Below are positions 8,921 through 18,552 of a stretch of DNA of 56,874 bases, piece after piece. The notes beneath the pieces are model-generated. The model made no database searches. It was not told the origin of the DNA and saw only the letters and a list, made by a program, of their open reading frames with translations. The translations under genes were made by a program, and so were the position numbers. Location of the stretch: positions 1 to 56,874 of the forward strand of contig CAKZYJ010000075.1 of the NCBI GenBank assembly GCA_937884755.1, given 5' to 3'. Origin of the DNA: an uncultured Flammeovirgaceae bacterium. Its GTDB lineage: Bacteria > Bacteroidota > Bacteroidia > Cytophagales > Cyclobacteriaceae. The first letter of the stretch is position 1. Every line of letters starts with the position of its first letter.

Positions 8921-10319
8921 ATTCTGGAAACTGTAGGTGCATCTTAGTTCCTTCTCGACTGCTGAGTTCCAGTTTTCCGTTGAGTTGTCGGGTGAGGTTA
9001 GCAATAAGTTGAAATCCAAGTGAGTTACTTTTTTCTAAGTCAAACTCGGCGGGGAGACCTACTCCATTATCGTTGATGATGATATGCATGGCTTCGTCTT
9101 CGGCGTAGGCCTGAATACGGATTTGAGCTGAGCTATGGTTTTTATCGACGGTAAAGGCGTATTTATAACTGTTGGGCAGTACTTCGTTAATAACCAAACC
9201 ACAGGCAATGGCTTTGTCTACATCCAGAGGTATAGCCGATATTTCCTGGATGATGCTAATTTGCTGAGCCTTGTCCCGAAACGTAGACTCTACGTTACCC
9301 ACCAAGGAGTGAACGTATTCTTTGAGATTAATTGAGGTATAATTATCGTTACGGTAAAGCTGCTCATGAATAAGAGAGAGCGATTTTATCCGACTAATGC
9401 TCTCGTGAAAAAGATCGTAAACAAAAGGGCGGTCTTTCACTTTTTCGGCCTGGAGATACAGCAGACCCGAGATAATATTAATATTGTTCTTTACCCGATG
9501 GTGAATTTCCCGGGCGTAAGAGTCTTTTTCATCTAGAGCTTGAGTTAATTTCCGGACATCCTGTTTTCGCTCAGTAACATCCGTTACTGTAGTAATCTTG
9601 TATTGTTGTCCATCTTCGGTGGTTAGCCGACCAGCGGTAACGTACACGTCCTTCTGGTTTCCCTGTTTATCGAGCACCTGCCATTCTCCATTGCTTTCTT
9701 CGGTTTCTCCTGCCAAATACTCACGATGGAGGGTTTCCGCATACTTATGAATATTTTCGGGTAGTACTATCGTAAATGGTTGCCCGATCAGTTCCTGTTC
9801 GGAATATCCGTATATGGCACAATAGGCCTTATTTACCCTTACAAACCGTCCCTGATCATTAGTGACGCAGATACCTACGTCGGCCGCATCTAAAATCTGG
9901 TCCAGCATGTGTCGGCTGTTCAACTGATTTACCTTATCGTGGTAGGTCTTATAATTCAGCGCTCCCGAGATAGACTTCTGCAGGATTGCCAGATCGTAGG
10001 GTTTATAGATAATACTGTAGGGCTGGCAGTCCATTGCGCGCTGTATAGTCTGCCGGTCGGTGCTGGCGGTCAGGAAAATTAGGGGAAGATCACTGGTTTT
10101 TTTCTGGATTTGCTTAGCAGTATCTACTCCGTCCATCTCTCCCCGAATACGAATATCCAGGAATATCAGGTCAATGGAAGACGACTCAATGGTCTTCAGG
10201 GCATCTGACCCATTATTTACAGTTACGACGTTTTCGTAGCCCAAATCTCGCAAGTATTGTAAAAAGGTGAGTTGGGCAATGGCATCGTCTTCAACAATCA
10301 GGATGGTTGCGTCTTGCAT
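8919..10319 (-). CDS. Response regulator-PAS-histidine kinase (HisKA_2) hybrid
   Basis: A 466-residue cytoplasmic signalling protein. Residues 1-125 are a receiver domain with acidic pocket VEDD at 9-12 and phosphoacceptor Asp55 in IFLDIRIRG. Residues about 135-260 are a PAS domain (ILDAADVGICVTNDQGRFVR, VNKAYCAIYGYSEQELIGQP). The C-terminal half is a HisKA_2-type kinase: REIHHRVKNNINIISGLLYL carries the phosphorylatable His, followed by an HATPase with N-box NEVLPNSYKYAF and G1 DNGVGLP. The receiver-first order means the kinase output is probably controlled by a partner kinase. No transmembrane segment. No cognate partner is adjacent; modC lies upstream on the same strand after a 168-bp gap. 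Confidence 0.9.
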   Translation of the reverse strand: MQDATILIVEDDAIAQLTFLQYLRDLGYENVVTVNNGSDALKTIESSSIDLIFLDIRIRGEMDGVDTAKQIQKKTSDLPLIFLTASTDRQTIQRAMDCQPYSIIYKPYDLAILQKSISGALNYKTYHDKVNQLNSRHMLDQILDAADVGICVTNDQGRFVRVNKAYCAIYGYSEQELIGQPFTIVLPENIHKYAETLHREYLAGETEESNGEWQVLDKQGNQKDVYVTAGRLTTEDGQQYKITTVTDVTERKQDVRKLTQALDEKDSYAREIHHRVKNNINIISGLLYLQAEKVKDRPFVYDLFHESISRIKSLSLIHEQLYRNDNYTSINLKEYVHSLVGNVESTFRDKAQQISIIQEISAIPLDVDKAIACGLVINEVLPNSYKYAFTVDKNHSSAQIRIQAYAEDEAMHIIINDNGVGLPAEFDLEKSNSLGFQLIANLTRQLNGKLELSSREGTKMHLQFPE

Positions 10320-10487
10320 ACAGGGCTGATTTAATAGAACAGGAGGTCTACTTACTTTCGGGTCAGAATGTGATTTGCTGTTTTCATGAATTCAGCAGTA
10401 ATTTTATAAAAGCGAGAGATAGGGTTAGTACGAATGATAGATAGGCAAAAAAATAATGAATTGCCACTCTGCTAAGCAGTTAATGCG

Positions 10488-11357
10488 TTAGTAGCTATTA
10501 TCGGTGTTTCTTTCAACTTTCTTACTCTCAATCTGGTAGTCTTCCGAGTTTATACTGAGGGTATCGCCTACTTTATAACGACTAGTAGCATTACTAATTA
10601 CCAGAGTACTGAGCGAGTTTTTGATCACCACGGTTACCCGGTCCTGGTCAATAGCCAGTACTTCTCCTTTCAATAGTACATCGCCGCTGCTGGCCAACAC
10701 TGAAGCCGGGCGACCCTGATGCACTATCTGACCATCACGAAGCATCAATACCTGGCTAGCCATACGGGCTACTTCGGTCGGATTATGACTAACCAGCAAA
10801 GTGGTAGTTCGGTAGCGCTGGTGCAGTTCCATCAGATCATCCTGGAGTTTAGATCGCATGATCTCATCGAGTGCCGCAAAGGGTTCATCTAGCAACAGCA
10901 CCTTGGGGCGGCGAATAATGGCTCGAGCTAACGCTACCCGCTGCTGTTGCCCTCCCGATAGGGCAGTAGGCTTTTGATTAGCCAGATTCTGAATATGAAT
11001 AAGATCCAGTACTTCATCAATAATCTCGCGTGATTGCCCCGCTGCCAGCGCGTACTCCAAATTTTTCCGCACGCTCATATTGGGGAACAAAGCATAATCT
11101 TGAAATACGTAGCCAATAGAGCGATCCTGGGTGCGCAGATTAATTCGCTTCTGGCTTTGGTACCAGAGTTGCCCGTTAATTTCTATCGATCCCCGATCAG
11201 GAGCTACCAGTCCGGCAATCATTTTTAGCAAGGTGGTTTTACCCGCTCCGGAAGGCCCCATGACAGCCAGCATTTCGCCACTCGGTATCTCAAACGGCAC
11301 ATCTAACTGAAAAAAATTCTTTCCGCCTCTAAGCTGTTTCTGTAAGCTGACTTTCAT
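10488..11357 (-). CDS. modC: Molybdate ABC transporter ATP-binding protein
   Basis: A 289-residue ABC ATPase driving molybdate import. Walker A GPSGAGKTT at residues 34-42, signature LSGGQQQRVALARA, Walker B VLLLDEPFAALD, and a short C-terminal region (about 225-289) that resembles the MOP/TOBE oxyanion-sensing domain but is shorter than in E. coli ModC (352 aa). It is the last gene of modABC; its ATG overlaps the modB stop in a TAATG (11355-11359), which suggests translational coupling. Molybdate rather than sulfate is inferred from the modA and modB neighbours. Confidence 0.9.
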   Translation of the reverse strand: MKVSLQKQLRGGKNFFQLDVPFEIPSGEMLAVMGPSGAGKTTLLKMIAGLVAPDRGSIEINGQLWYQSQKRINLRTQDRSIGYVFQDYALFPNMSVRKNLEYALAAGQSREIIDEVLDLIHIQNLANQKPTALSGGQQQRVALARAIIRRPKVLLLDEPFAALDEIMRSKLQDDLMELHQRYRTTTLLVSHNPTEVARMASQVLMLRDGQIVHQGRPASVLASSGDVLLKGEVLAIDQDRVTVVIKNSLSTLVISNATSRYKVGDTLSINSEDYQIESKKVERNTDNSY

Positions 11358-12025
11358 TAAATAATACCTTGCGTCCGCTGATGCTGATACAAGTAAACTA
11401 AAATAAGTACGATAAACGAGAATAGCAGCAAAATAGCTGCGTATACATTGGCATCGGCGTAATTGAGCATCTCTACTTCATTATAGATTGCGATAGAAGC
11501 TACCCGGGTTTGCTCTGGAATACTTCCCCCAATCATGAGTACCACTCCAAACTCCCCAATAGTGTGGGCGAAAGTCATTACGCCACCTACCCAAAGCGAA
11601 GCCTTTATGTTTGGCAGCAGCACGTGAATTAGAGTGTTCCAACGAGATTTTCCTAAAGTGTAGGCTGCTTCCCGGTAGGTATCTGGTAGATTCTCTAAGG
11701 CCGAAAGGATAGGGTTAACCATAAATGGTAAACTGAAAATAATAGATCCGATCACCAAGCCTGGAAAACTAAATACCAGCCGGATGTCCAGCCATTGCTG
11801 ACTTAACTGGCCCAGCCAGCCTTCGGGTCGTAACAGCAGCAACAGATAATACCCTAACACCGTAGGGGGTAGTACCAGCGGTAAGCTAATAACTGCTTTA
11901 AGAAGTGGTTTGCTGCTTCTTCCGTAAAAGTAGATGAAGTATACCAGTGGAATACCCAGCAAAAATAGCAGTACCGTAGTAACCGATGCCAGTTTAAAGC
12001 TTAACCAAAAGGGAGACCAGTTCAT
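11357..12025 (-). CDS. modB: Molybdate ABC transporter permease
   Basis: A 222-residue inner-membrane permease with about five to six membrane segments and the binding-protein-dependent transport signature region (TYREAAYTLGKSRWNTLIHV) that contacts the ATPase, followed by GEFGVVLMIGGSIPEQTRVA, which is characteristic of ModB. Length is normal for the family (about 225). It sits 5 bases after modA and overlaps modC by one base. Confidence 0.93.
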   Translation of the reverse strand: MNWSPFWLSFKLASVTTVLLFLLGIPLVYFIYFYGRSSKPLLKAVISLPLVLPPTVLGYYLLLLLRPEGWLGQLSQQWLDIRLVFSFPGLVIGSIIFSLPFMVNPILSALENLPDTYREAAYTLGKSRWNTLIHVLLPNIKASLWVGGVMTFAHTIGEFGVVLMIGGSIPEQTRVASIAIYNEVEMLNYADANVYAAILLLFSFIVLILVYLYQHQRTQGII

Positions 12026-12030
12026 GCGTT

Positions 12031-12771
12031 TTACGGTAGTGCGTAACCAAAATCCTGAAAGACCTTTTGCGCAACTGGTGAAATGATAAACTCCAGAAAC
12101 TGATTAACGGTGTACTCTGGAGCTTCGGAGTTTTGGAGTAGCACCATGCCGTGCGGCAATAGCGTAGCTTCAGGTACTGTTTTCCATTTTCCTTTTCTAC
12201 CTACGGCTTCGGTATATTGGGCTGAGTTGGCGGTGAAGGCCGCATCTACTGCTCCAGTAGCAATGTACTGGTTTACCTGGCTTACATTTTCGGCGTATAC
12301 CAGTTTGCTCTGAACTTGTTCCCACCAACCTTGCGCCTGTAGCCATTGCTGGGTTTGGTAACCGTAAGGTGCTAGCTCGGGCTGGGCGATAGCAATGGTT
12401 TTCGCCTGCTGCAAACCTTCCTCAATTGAATGTACACTAGGTTCTTTCGTCCAAAAAGCAAGTTTTCCCTGAATAAGCACATCCGGTGTCTGTTGGCCGT
12501 TTCCTGCGCTGTAGACTTTCGCCGGATACTTCATGTCAGCCGAAATGAATACGTCGTAGGGAGCACCGTTGATAATTTGGGCGGTTAGTTTGCCCGAGGA
12601 GGCAACGATCAAGGTAAGGCTGCTTTGAAATTTTTCTTCGTACAAAGCTTCAATCTGACTCATAGCCGGAAGCAGATTGGCAGCGATGGCAATATTCAAA
12701 TTCTCATCCTGAGCCCTAACTAAGTTAACACTGCTTATCAGAAGTAAGAAAAGGAGAACAATACGCGCCAT
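12031..12771 (-). CDS. modA: Molybdate-binding periplasmic protein
   Basis: A 246-residue substrate-binding protein with signal peptide (MARIVLLFLLLISSVNLVRAQ). The mature protein starts with the family segment LNIAIAANLLPAMSQIEALY and contains SGKLTAQIINGAPYDVFISAD, which matches the oxyanion-binding site region of ModA (SS/SGxLxxQIxxGAPxDVFxSAD). First gene of modABC. The upstream gap (12772-12869) is shared with a divergent soluble binding-protein homologue. No molybdate riboswitch was recognised in the 98-bp gap. Confidence 0.93.
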   Translation of the reverse strand: MARIVLLFLLLISSVNLVRAQDENLNIAIAANLLPAMSQIEALYEEKFQSSLTLIVASSGKLTAQIINGAPYDVFISADMKYPAKVYSAGNGQQTPDVLIQGKLAFWTKEPSVHSIEEGLQQAKTIAIAQPELAPYGYQTQQWLQAQGWWEQVQSKLVYAENVSQVNQYIATGAVDAAFTANSAQYTEAVGRKGKWKTVPEATLLPHGMVLLQNSEAPEYTVNQFLEFIISPVAQKVFQDFGYALP

Positions 12772-12875
12772 ACGTCAATTTAGTAGTAAGCAAAAAAACG
12801 AAGATAGCACTTTCACTTACAAAAAACGTACTTTAGCTCCAGGTTTGATGTATCATCACTAAGTAGCTATTGCCT

Positions 12876-13742
12876 ATGGATCAGTTTCGAGTAGGTAGCG
12901 TACCTGAGCACTTTATGTTGCCCTGGCATTTGGCCATTGAAAATGCTGCGTTTCGAGCACAAAACCTCGCTGTTGACTGGCAAGATTACCCCGGAGGGAC
13001 CGGGGCCATGATGACCGATCTACGCTCGGGTCAGCTAGACATTGCAATTGCCCTGACCGAGGGAGTAGTAGCCAGCATTATTCAGCACGCTGCCGGAAAA
13101 ATTGCCCAGATTTACGTAGAAAGCCCACTCACTTGGGGCGTTCATGTGGCGGCTAATTCATCCTATCAATCGGTGGCCGAACTAGAGGGAAAAACCTTTG
13201 CCGTAAGTCGGATGGGGTCGGGTTCGCACCTGATGGCCTTTGTGATGGCCAAACAATACGGTTGGTCTACGGATCAAATCAAACTACAGATAGTGGGCGG
13301 TATGGACGGTGCCCGTCAGGCGTTACCCCAGGGCGAAGCCGATGCCTTCATGTGGGAAAAATTTATGACTCAGCCGGTAGTGGAGCGAGGCGAGTTCCGT
13401 CGAATCGGAGAGTTTGATACGCCCTGGCCTTGTTTTGTGGTAATTGTCCGGAATGAGATCCTAGAAAAGCATTTGAATAAAGTGCGAACAGTGCTAAAGA
13501 TAGTACAGCAATATGCTCAGGATTTTATGCAACGGATTGATGCTGCTACAATGGTTGCACAACGTTACGGACTATCCGAAGCCGACGCTCAGGCCTGGTT
13601 TGCGGGTACGGTCTGGAAAACCGATTTTAGTGTTTCGTCCGAAACGCTAACTCAAGTTATGACAGCACTACTGGACTGCCAGGTCATTGAAGAGCGGGTT
13701 GAACCTGAATCGCTGTGTAGTGAGCTGGTACAGTTGATTTAA
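12876..13742 (+). CDS. Solute-binding-protein-like (PBP2 fold) protein without signal peptide
   Basis: About 288 residues. Sequence features follow SsuA/NMT1-type binding proteins: DYPGGTGAMMTDLRSGQLDI, then ALTEGVVASI, a lobe with VAELEGKTFAVSRMGSGSHL, and LPQGEADAFMWEKF. The odd point is the N-terminus MDQFRVGSVPEHFMLPWHLA, which begins the fold at once and has no signal peptide or lipobox, so the protein should be cytoplasmic. A TTG six bases upstream (12870) could also start it but adds only two residues. It is divergent from modA. It may be a ligand sensor or a cofactor/thiamin-precursor binding enzyme of the THI5-like family; the ligand is unknown. Confidence 0.75.
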   Translation: MDQFRVGSVPEHFMLPWHLAIENAAFRAQNLAVDWQDYPGGTGAMMTDLRSGQLDIAIALTEGVVASIIQHAAGKIAQIYVESPLTWGVHVAANSSYQSVAELEGKTFAVSRMGSGSHLMAFVMAKQYGWSTDQIKLQIVGGMDGARQALPQGEADAFMWEKFMTQPVVERGEFRRIGEFDTPWPCFVVIVRNEILEKHLNKVRTVLKIVQQYAQDFMQRIDAATMVAQRYGLSEADAQAWFAGTVWKTDFSVSSETLTQVMTALLDCQVIEERVEPESLCSELVQLI

Positions 13743-13760
13743 AAATGTATCGAAATAAAA

Positions 13761-13786
13761 AGGCCGTATCAGAATGGATACAGCCT
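13761..13786 (-). terminator. Terminator of the partner-switching operon
   Basis: The minus strand forms a 10-bp stem (AGGCTGTATC with GATACGGCCT, one mismatch) with a 6-base loop, followed by TTTTTATTT. It sits right after the RsbW-like gene and may also serve the convergent plus-strand gene. Confidence 0.8.
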
Positions 13787-13788
13787 CA

Positions 13789-14229
13789 CTAAGACCGGAT
13801 AGCCGGTTGAATAGCAAGCTTCTTGTGAAGCCGGTAAATATTGCGCTGCGATTTTTTGTGAAAATCGTAGTCAATTTGGTCCATGATTCTTCGAACCAAT
13901 AGCAAACCTACTCCACCTTTTCGCCGATCTTTGATAATCTGTTTGATGCAGGGTTCTTCGTACTTTTTAAAATTAAACCCCTTACCAAAGTCGTAAATCT
14001 CGAAGGTAATACCCTTATTATCATCTATCTCAATCCGAAGCTCTAAGCTGTGCTTAGGGTTACACTGGTGAGAGTGGATCATCAGGTTAGAGCAGACCTC
14101 ATCAACCGCTAATACTAGCTGGTGCATCTCTACATCAGAGATGGTATAGTTTCCTAAAGTAGTTCGTACAAAATCTCGTACACTCTGTAGCTGATCTTTG
14201 CAACAGGGTACTTTATAATTATATTTCAT
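13789..14229 (-). CDS. RsbW-like anti-sigma/serine kinase ATPase
   Basis: A 146-residue GHKL ATPase of the RsbW/SpoIIAB type. N-box DEVCSNLMIHSH near residue 50, G1 DFGKGFN near 88, G2 region RRKGGVGLLLVRRIMDQID near 110. Such kinases phosphorylate the STAS partner and, in its absence, bind their target (often a sigma factor). Last gene of the operon phosphatase - STAS - kinase; it overlaps the STAS gene by 11 bases. Its target is not encoded here. Confidence 0.88.
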   Translation of the reverse strand: MKYNYKVPCCKDQLQSVRDFVRTTLGNYTISDVEMHQLVLAVDEVCSNLMIHSHQCNPKHSLELRIEIDDNKGITFEIYDFGKGFNFKKYEEPCIKQIIKDRRKGGVGLLLVRRIMDQIDYDFHKKSQRNIYRLHKKLAIQPAIRS

Positions 14230-14563
14230 CGGCCCCAGTCTTGGCTTGTTCCTCAGTTTCTACTATGGTTAACAATTGATGTAGTCCCAGGATTTCAAAC
14301 ACTTTGTATACCTTAGCACTCATATGGTACAGTACCATTTTCTTATTTTTGGCTTCCAGTTCTTGGATGTAGGACATAAACACTCCTAATCCGGCGGAAG
14401 AAATATAGTTTAGGTTCTGACAATCTACAAGAATTTTGGTGACATCGGCATTTACAGCCTTCTCCAGTGCTTCATCTAGGTATATGGAAGAACTGGCGTC
14501 TACCTCACCGTTTATTGTAATTAGGCAGCTATCGCCCTCAAAATCAGTTCGTACATCCACCAT
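14219..14563 (-). CDS. RsbV-like STAS anti-sigma-factor antagonist
   Basis: A 114-residue single STAS domain. The typical strand DCQNLNYISSAGLGVFMSYI contains the Ser-Ser-Ala-Gly site whose serine is phosphorylated in the SpoIIAA/RsbV family. Dephosphorylated protein would sequester the RsbW-like kinase encoded just downstream (11-base overlap); the SpoIIE-type phosphatase upstream would reactivate it. Confidence 0.92.
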   Translation of the reverse strand: MVDVRTDFEGDSCLITINGEVDASSSIYLDEALEKAVNADVTKILVDCQNLNYISSAGLGVFMSYIQELEAKNKKMVLYHMSAKVYKVFEILGLHQLLTIVETEEQAKTGADEI

Positions 14564-14606
14564 AGCTAGTTTAGTATACGCTTAGTCTTAGTTAAGGTTC
14601 TTTTTG

Positions 14607-16697
14607 TCATGTAAACTTGATAATCAATGCTGTATAATCGTCGTTTAGTGGCTCATGGTTACAAAATTCGTAAAGTTCTTCGATTAATTTTTTCTGGAGT
14701 ATTTTAGAAGACTCTTGAGCGTGGTTGATAACTACTTCTCGAAGGCGATCAAAACCAAATTCTTCACCCTGTTGGTTCGTAGCTTCGGTGATACCGTCGG
14801 TGTAGAGCACGATAATATCTCCCGATTCGTACTGCTGCTCGCTTACTTCAATATACTGGTTAAATTTCTCGTTGCGGATAATCCCCAATCCTAATCCCCG
14901 AATTTCCAGATAACAGGCCTGTTGCTTGCGGCGACTGTAGTATAGCGTGGGAGTATGACCAGCCCGGGCAAAGCTGATAGTTTTCTTTTGGGTATTCACC
15001 ACAAAAAAGGAAGCGGTAATGAAGGAGGTTTTTTCCATACAGCGACCTAAGGCGCTATTAGCGTAAGCCAGAAATGTATCGGGAGCCAAGTCTAGCGGAG
15101 CCAGACTGTGGAATACGCCTTTCATCTGCGACATATTAAAAGCGGCCGAGGTCCCCTTGCCCGAAACGTCTCCGATGATAATAATAAACTTTTGTTCGTT
15201 GATTTGATACTGATCGTAGTAATCGCCTCCTACCTGATCGGCGGCTTCGGAGAAGGCGGCAATATCAAATGCTTCGTTGGTAATTGGTTTGTTGGGTAGC
15301 AGGCTGCGGTGCACCCGGTTGGCAATCTTCAATTCTTCCTGGTAACGCTCGTTTACCAGTGTCTCATTCATCAGCTGAAAGTTCTCCACCGAGATGGAAG
15401 CCTGACTGGCAAACGTAGTGATGATGCTAACCATTTCTTTATTGAAACCATCGCTCACTTCCTTCAACAGAACCAAAGTTCCGTTGATGTTATTTTTTAC
15501 TACTAGCGGAATCCATAGTACGGAACGGTACTCTGGTAGCTTTAGAATTCGGTGGCGACGCTGTCGCTGTTCGTAATCCTGCCGCTGGAGGCGTGGACGG
15601 GGTAGCGGGTTGATGATCTCTGGTTGTTCGGTGTTAGCCTGTAAGCGTTTCTTGAAAATCTCAACTCGCTCTTTCGTCATACTTTTAGTAAGCAGTTGAG
15701 GAGTGCCATTGGTGGTCGCTTCAATCCAGCCCGCGTCAGCCGATACTGCTTTCGCGGCACTCTCCAGTAAAATATCGTATACCTGAGAAATGTCGTAACC
15801 CGATTGTGAAGATTGGCTTAGTCGCTGAAAGTTGATAATTTCTTCCAGCTTTTGCTCAAATACCGAAGAAGTTGGCAGATTGAAAATAATAACCAGCAGC
15901 GAAAAAATACTATATACCAGCGTGAAGCCTAATGTAGCAAAGATGAAGGGATTAACTACCAGAACGGCGAGTTCAGGTAAATCCTCCAGGGCTACAACTT
16001 CATTGTATAGCTCTAGAGTATAGTAAATAATAAAGACGGCAATTGCCAGCATAATAGAAATGCTTTTCCATTTCTGCCGGAAATCCAGATAGGCCACCCA
16101 CTTTAGGTTCACTGAAAGAATTATTCCTAAAACAAACAGTGGGATGAGAATAGTCAGAAGAATGGCATCAACGCCTTGCCGGTCGGGAAGAAAGACAAAC
16201 GCAATGCTAGCTAGCAGAGAATACTCGAATATCTGCCAAAGCAGAATCAGTCGCTTCGATTTTTGGTAGAGAATCAACTGCTTCCAGACCATAAAGGTGG
16301 ATATGATGAAAGCTGCGAACAGACCAAAGCGAACGTGAAAGAAGAAACTCAGTAGCAGCACCTTACTGGCCAGTGGACTATTGCCCAGCAGCAGATAAAA
16401 CAGATAGATGGCTAGCGAAACAATAGTAGCCAACAGGCCGGTGGCAAACACCCTCCACAGCAAATCGATGAAATTGACCCGCTCGGCCCGACCCGTTATA
16501 AAACGGTAGTATACCGATACCGACAACAAATACAGACACAAAAAAACCAGGGCGAGTTCCGGTTTAAATCCGGAGGGTAAATCATGGGTACGGGCAAACT
16601 GTATCAGCAGGTTGATAGTCACCAAGCCCACCCAGCCGATAATACCCAGCAGTAGCGAGAGCCGAATTACATTTCTATGAAAGCCCAATCTGACCAT
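14607..16697 (-). CDS. Membrane-anchored GAF-SpoIIE (PP2C) serine phosphatase, RsbU-like
   Basis: A 696-residue protein. About residues 1-285 hold seven to eight hydrophobic membrane segments; about 300-450 form a GAF domain (YDISQVYDILLESAAKAVSA, STITTFASQASISVENFQ-type ending); about 470-696 is the SpoIIE phosphatase with metal-binding motifs DQVGGDYYD, IIGDVSGKGTSAAF and DDYTALII. It would dephosphorylate the STAS protein encoded 43 bases downstream in response to a membrane or GAF-sensed signal. The trio is a complete partner-switching module. Confidence 0.92.
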   Translation of the reverse strand: MVRLGFHRNVIRLSLLLGIIGWVGLVTINLLIQFARTHDLPSGFKPELALVFLCLYLLSVSVYYRFITGRAERVNFIDLLWRVFATGLLATIVSLAIYLFYLLLGNSPLASKVLLLSFFFHVRFGLFAAFIISTFMVWKQLILYQKSKRLILLWQIFEYSLLASIAFVFLPDRQGVDAILLTILIPLFVLGIILSVNLKWVAYLDFRQKWKSISIMLAIAVFIIYYTLELYNEVVALEDLPELAVLVVNPFIFATLGFTLVYSIFSLLVIIFNLPTSSVFEQKLEEIINFQRLSQSSQSGYDISQVYDILLESAAKAVSADAGWIEATTNGTPQLLTKSMTKERVEIFKKRLQANTEQPEIINPLPRPRLQRQDYEQRQRRHRILKLPEYRSVLWIPLVVKNNINGTLVLLKEVSDGFNKEMVSIITTFASQASISVENFQLMNETLVNERYQEELKIANRVHRSLLPNKPITNEAFDIAAFSEAADQVGGDYYDQYQINEQKFIIIIGDVSGKGTSAAFNMSQMKGVFHSLAPLDLAPDTFLAYANSALGRCMEKTSFITASFFVVNTQKKTISFARAGHTPTLYYSRRKQQACYLEIRGLGLGIIRNEKFNQYIEVSEQQYESGDIIVLYTDGITEATNQQGEEFGFDRLREVVINHAQESSKILQKKLIEELYEFCNHEPLNDDYTALIIKFT

Positions 16698-16831
16698 ACA
16701 GAAGAGGCGCTGGCTTGGATTAGTTTAATAGAATGATTTGGCCAACACCTGCCGTTGCAAAACTAACATAAATTTTGTAACCGAGAGTCAGAGGAAGTTT
16801 GGGTAAAACGATGAGACAAGCGGTTGATAGA

Positions 16832-18301
16832 TCAGAGACTGTAATTAGGTGCTCCTCGAGTGATAGTCACGTCGTGCGGATGGCTTTCTCGAACCCCCGC
16901 CGCTGTAATCTTTACAAATTTAGCCTGCTGCAAGCTAGGAATATCGGCTGCTCCGCAGTAGCCCATGCCCGAACGTAGCCCGCCCTCCATTTGGTACAAC
17001 ACTTCTTCTACCAGTCCTTTGTACGGTACTCGCCCCACAATACCTTCGGGCACCAGCTTTTTGATGTCATCTTCAGCATCCTGGAAGTAGCGGTCTTTGG
17101 AGCCCTCTTCCATCGCCTCAATAGAACCCATACCCCGGTACGATTTAAACTTACGTCCTTCGTACAGTATTACTTCACCGGGGGCCTCATCAGTACCGGC
17201 CAGTAGCGAGCCGATCATGACGCAGTTAGCTCCGGCAACAATCGCCTTCACAATGTCGCCCGAAAAGCGAATACCCCCATCGGCAATAACCGGTATGCCA
17301 GAACCTTTGGCTGCTGGAGCGGCTTCATACACTGCTGATAGTTGAGGGACACCTACTCCGGCAATAACTCGTGTGGTACAAATGCTACCCGGCCCCACAC
17401 CTACTTTTACTGCATCGGCTCCGGCATTGATAAGGGCTTTGGTAGCTTCGGCAGTAGCCACGTTTCCTACTACCACGTCCAGATCGGGAAATTCACGCTT
17501 TATCGAAATGCAGGCATCAATCACCCCTTTGGAATGGCCGTGGGCGGTATCTACGCTAATAATATCTACCCCAGCGTTTTTGAGCATAGCTACCCGCTCG
17601 GTAATGTCAGGGGTAACTCCTACGGCAGCTCCTACCCGTAGGCGTCCGAATTCATCCTTGCAGGCATTGGGCCGGTCTATGTTTTTCAGAATATCTTTGT
17701 AGGTGATTAAGCCAGTAAGCTTTCCGTTCCCATCTACAATGGGTAGTTTCTCAATTTTATGTTCCTGAAGAATGTCTTCGGCCTCTTCCAGCCCTACTCC
17801 GCTTTTAGCGGTAATCAACCGGTCTTTGGTCATTACCTCTGTCACGGGTTGGCTAGCATCTTTTAGAAAACGCAGGTCGCGGTTAGTAATAATCCCGATT
17901 AGTTTCTGCTCACTGTCTACCACCGGAATTCCGCCGATTTTATTTTCTCGCATGATAGTTAGTGCATCGGCTACGGTAGCATCGGCATCCAGAGTGATGG
18001 GGTCCAGAATCATGCCGCTTTGGGACCGCTTTACTTTGCGAACCTGCTGAGCCTGAGCTTCAATCGACATATTCTTGTGGATAAATCCTAGCCCTCCGGA
18101 TAGTGCCATGGCAATCGCCAACTTGCTTTCGGTAACGGTATCCATAGCGGCTGAAACCAGTGGAATATTTAATTTTATCCGTTTGGTCAGAAAGGTAGAA
18201 GTCTTGGTTTCGCGGGGAAGTATTTCGGAATAATGTGGTACGAGCAGAACGTCATCGTAGGTGAGCGCTTCGTACAGGAACTTGTCGGCGTGATTCATCA
18301 T
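16832..18301 (-). CDS. guaB: Inosine-5'-monophosphate dehydrogenase
   Basis: A 489-residue enzyme converting IMP to XMP, the committed step of GMP synthesis. N-terminal TIM-barrel start ([20 protein letters not shown]), a pair of CBS domains at about 95-215 ([38 protein letters not shown]), then the catalytic loop [12 protein letters not shown] with the active-site Cys, the flap ([20 protein letters not shown]) and the C-terminal RSGMGYCGA. Single gene, with a Bacteroidetes -7 box 29 bases before the start. Confidence 0.97.
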   Translation of the reverse strand: MMNHADKFLYEALTYDDVLLVPHYSEILPRETKTSTFLTKRIKLNIPLVSAAMDTVTESKLAIAMALSGGLGFIHKNMSIEAQAQQVRKVKRSQSGMILDPITLDADATVADALTIMRENKIGGIPVVDSEQKLIGIITNRDLRFLKDASQPVTEVMTKDRLITAKSGVGLEEAEDILQEHKIEKLPIVDGNGKLTGLITYKDILKNIDRPNACKDEFGRLRVGAAVGVTPDITERVAMLKNAGVDIISVDTAHGHSKGVIDACISIKREFPDLDVVVGNVATAEATKALINAGADAVKVGVGPGSICTTRVIAGVGVPQLSAVYEAAPAAKGSGIPVIADGGIRFSGDIVKAIVAGANCVMIGSLLAGTDEAPGEVILYEGRKFKSYRGMGSIEAMEEGSKDRYFQDAEDDIKKLVPEGIVGRVPYKGLVEEVLYQMEGGLRSGMGYCGAADIPSLQQAKFVKITAAGVRESHPHDVTITRGAPNYSL

Positions 18302-18329
18302 AGCAAATAATCTAGCGTTATTTGCCGGT

Positions 18330-18337
18330 CAAATATA
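18330..18337 (-). promoter_or_regulatory. -7 box of the guaB promoter
   Basis: TATATTTG on the minus strand matches TAnnTTTG exactly, ending about 29 bases before the guaB ATG; upstream at the -33 distance there is only a T-run. This gives a leader of roughly 20-25 bases. Confidence 0.5.
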
Positions 18338-18552
18338 CTTACAATCCTGAAAAGAAAAAAAGAGGAATCTGATAAATTATCCGGTTCCCCCGCGAGAAAA
18401 AAAATGCAGATAGAAAGTGGTTGAAAGAAGAATTTCGTCCGTTCGTAGACGAAGCCATTGAAGTATTAACCAGCGACGATCAGGTAGGTTGACCGTTTAC
18501 CCTTGACCTTGTACTTCCCATTCTCTGCCCTTCACCTTTCACTCTCTACTTC

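Noticed and set aside
12772-12869. A molybdenum-cofactor riboswitch in front of modA
   Set aside because: The 98-bp divergent gap is too short and shows no recognisable aptamer stems.
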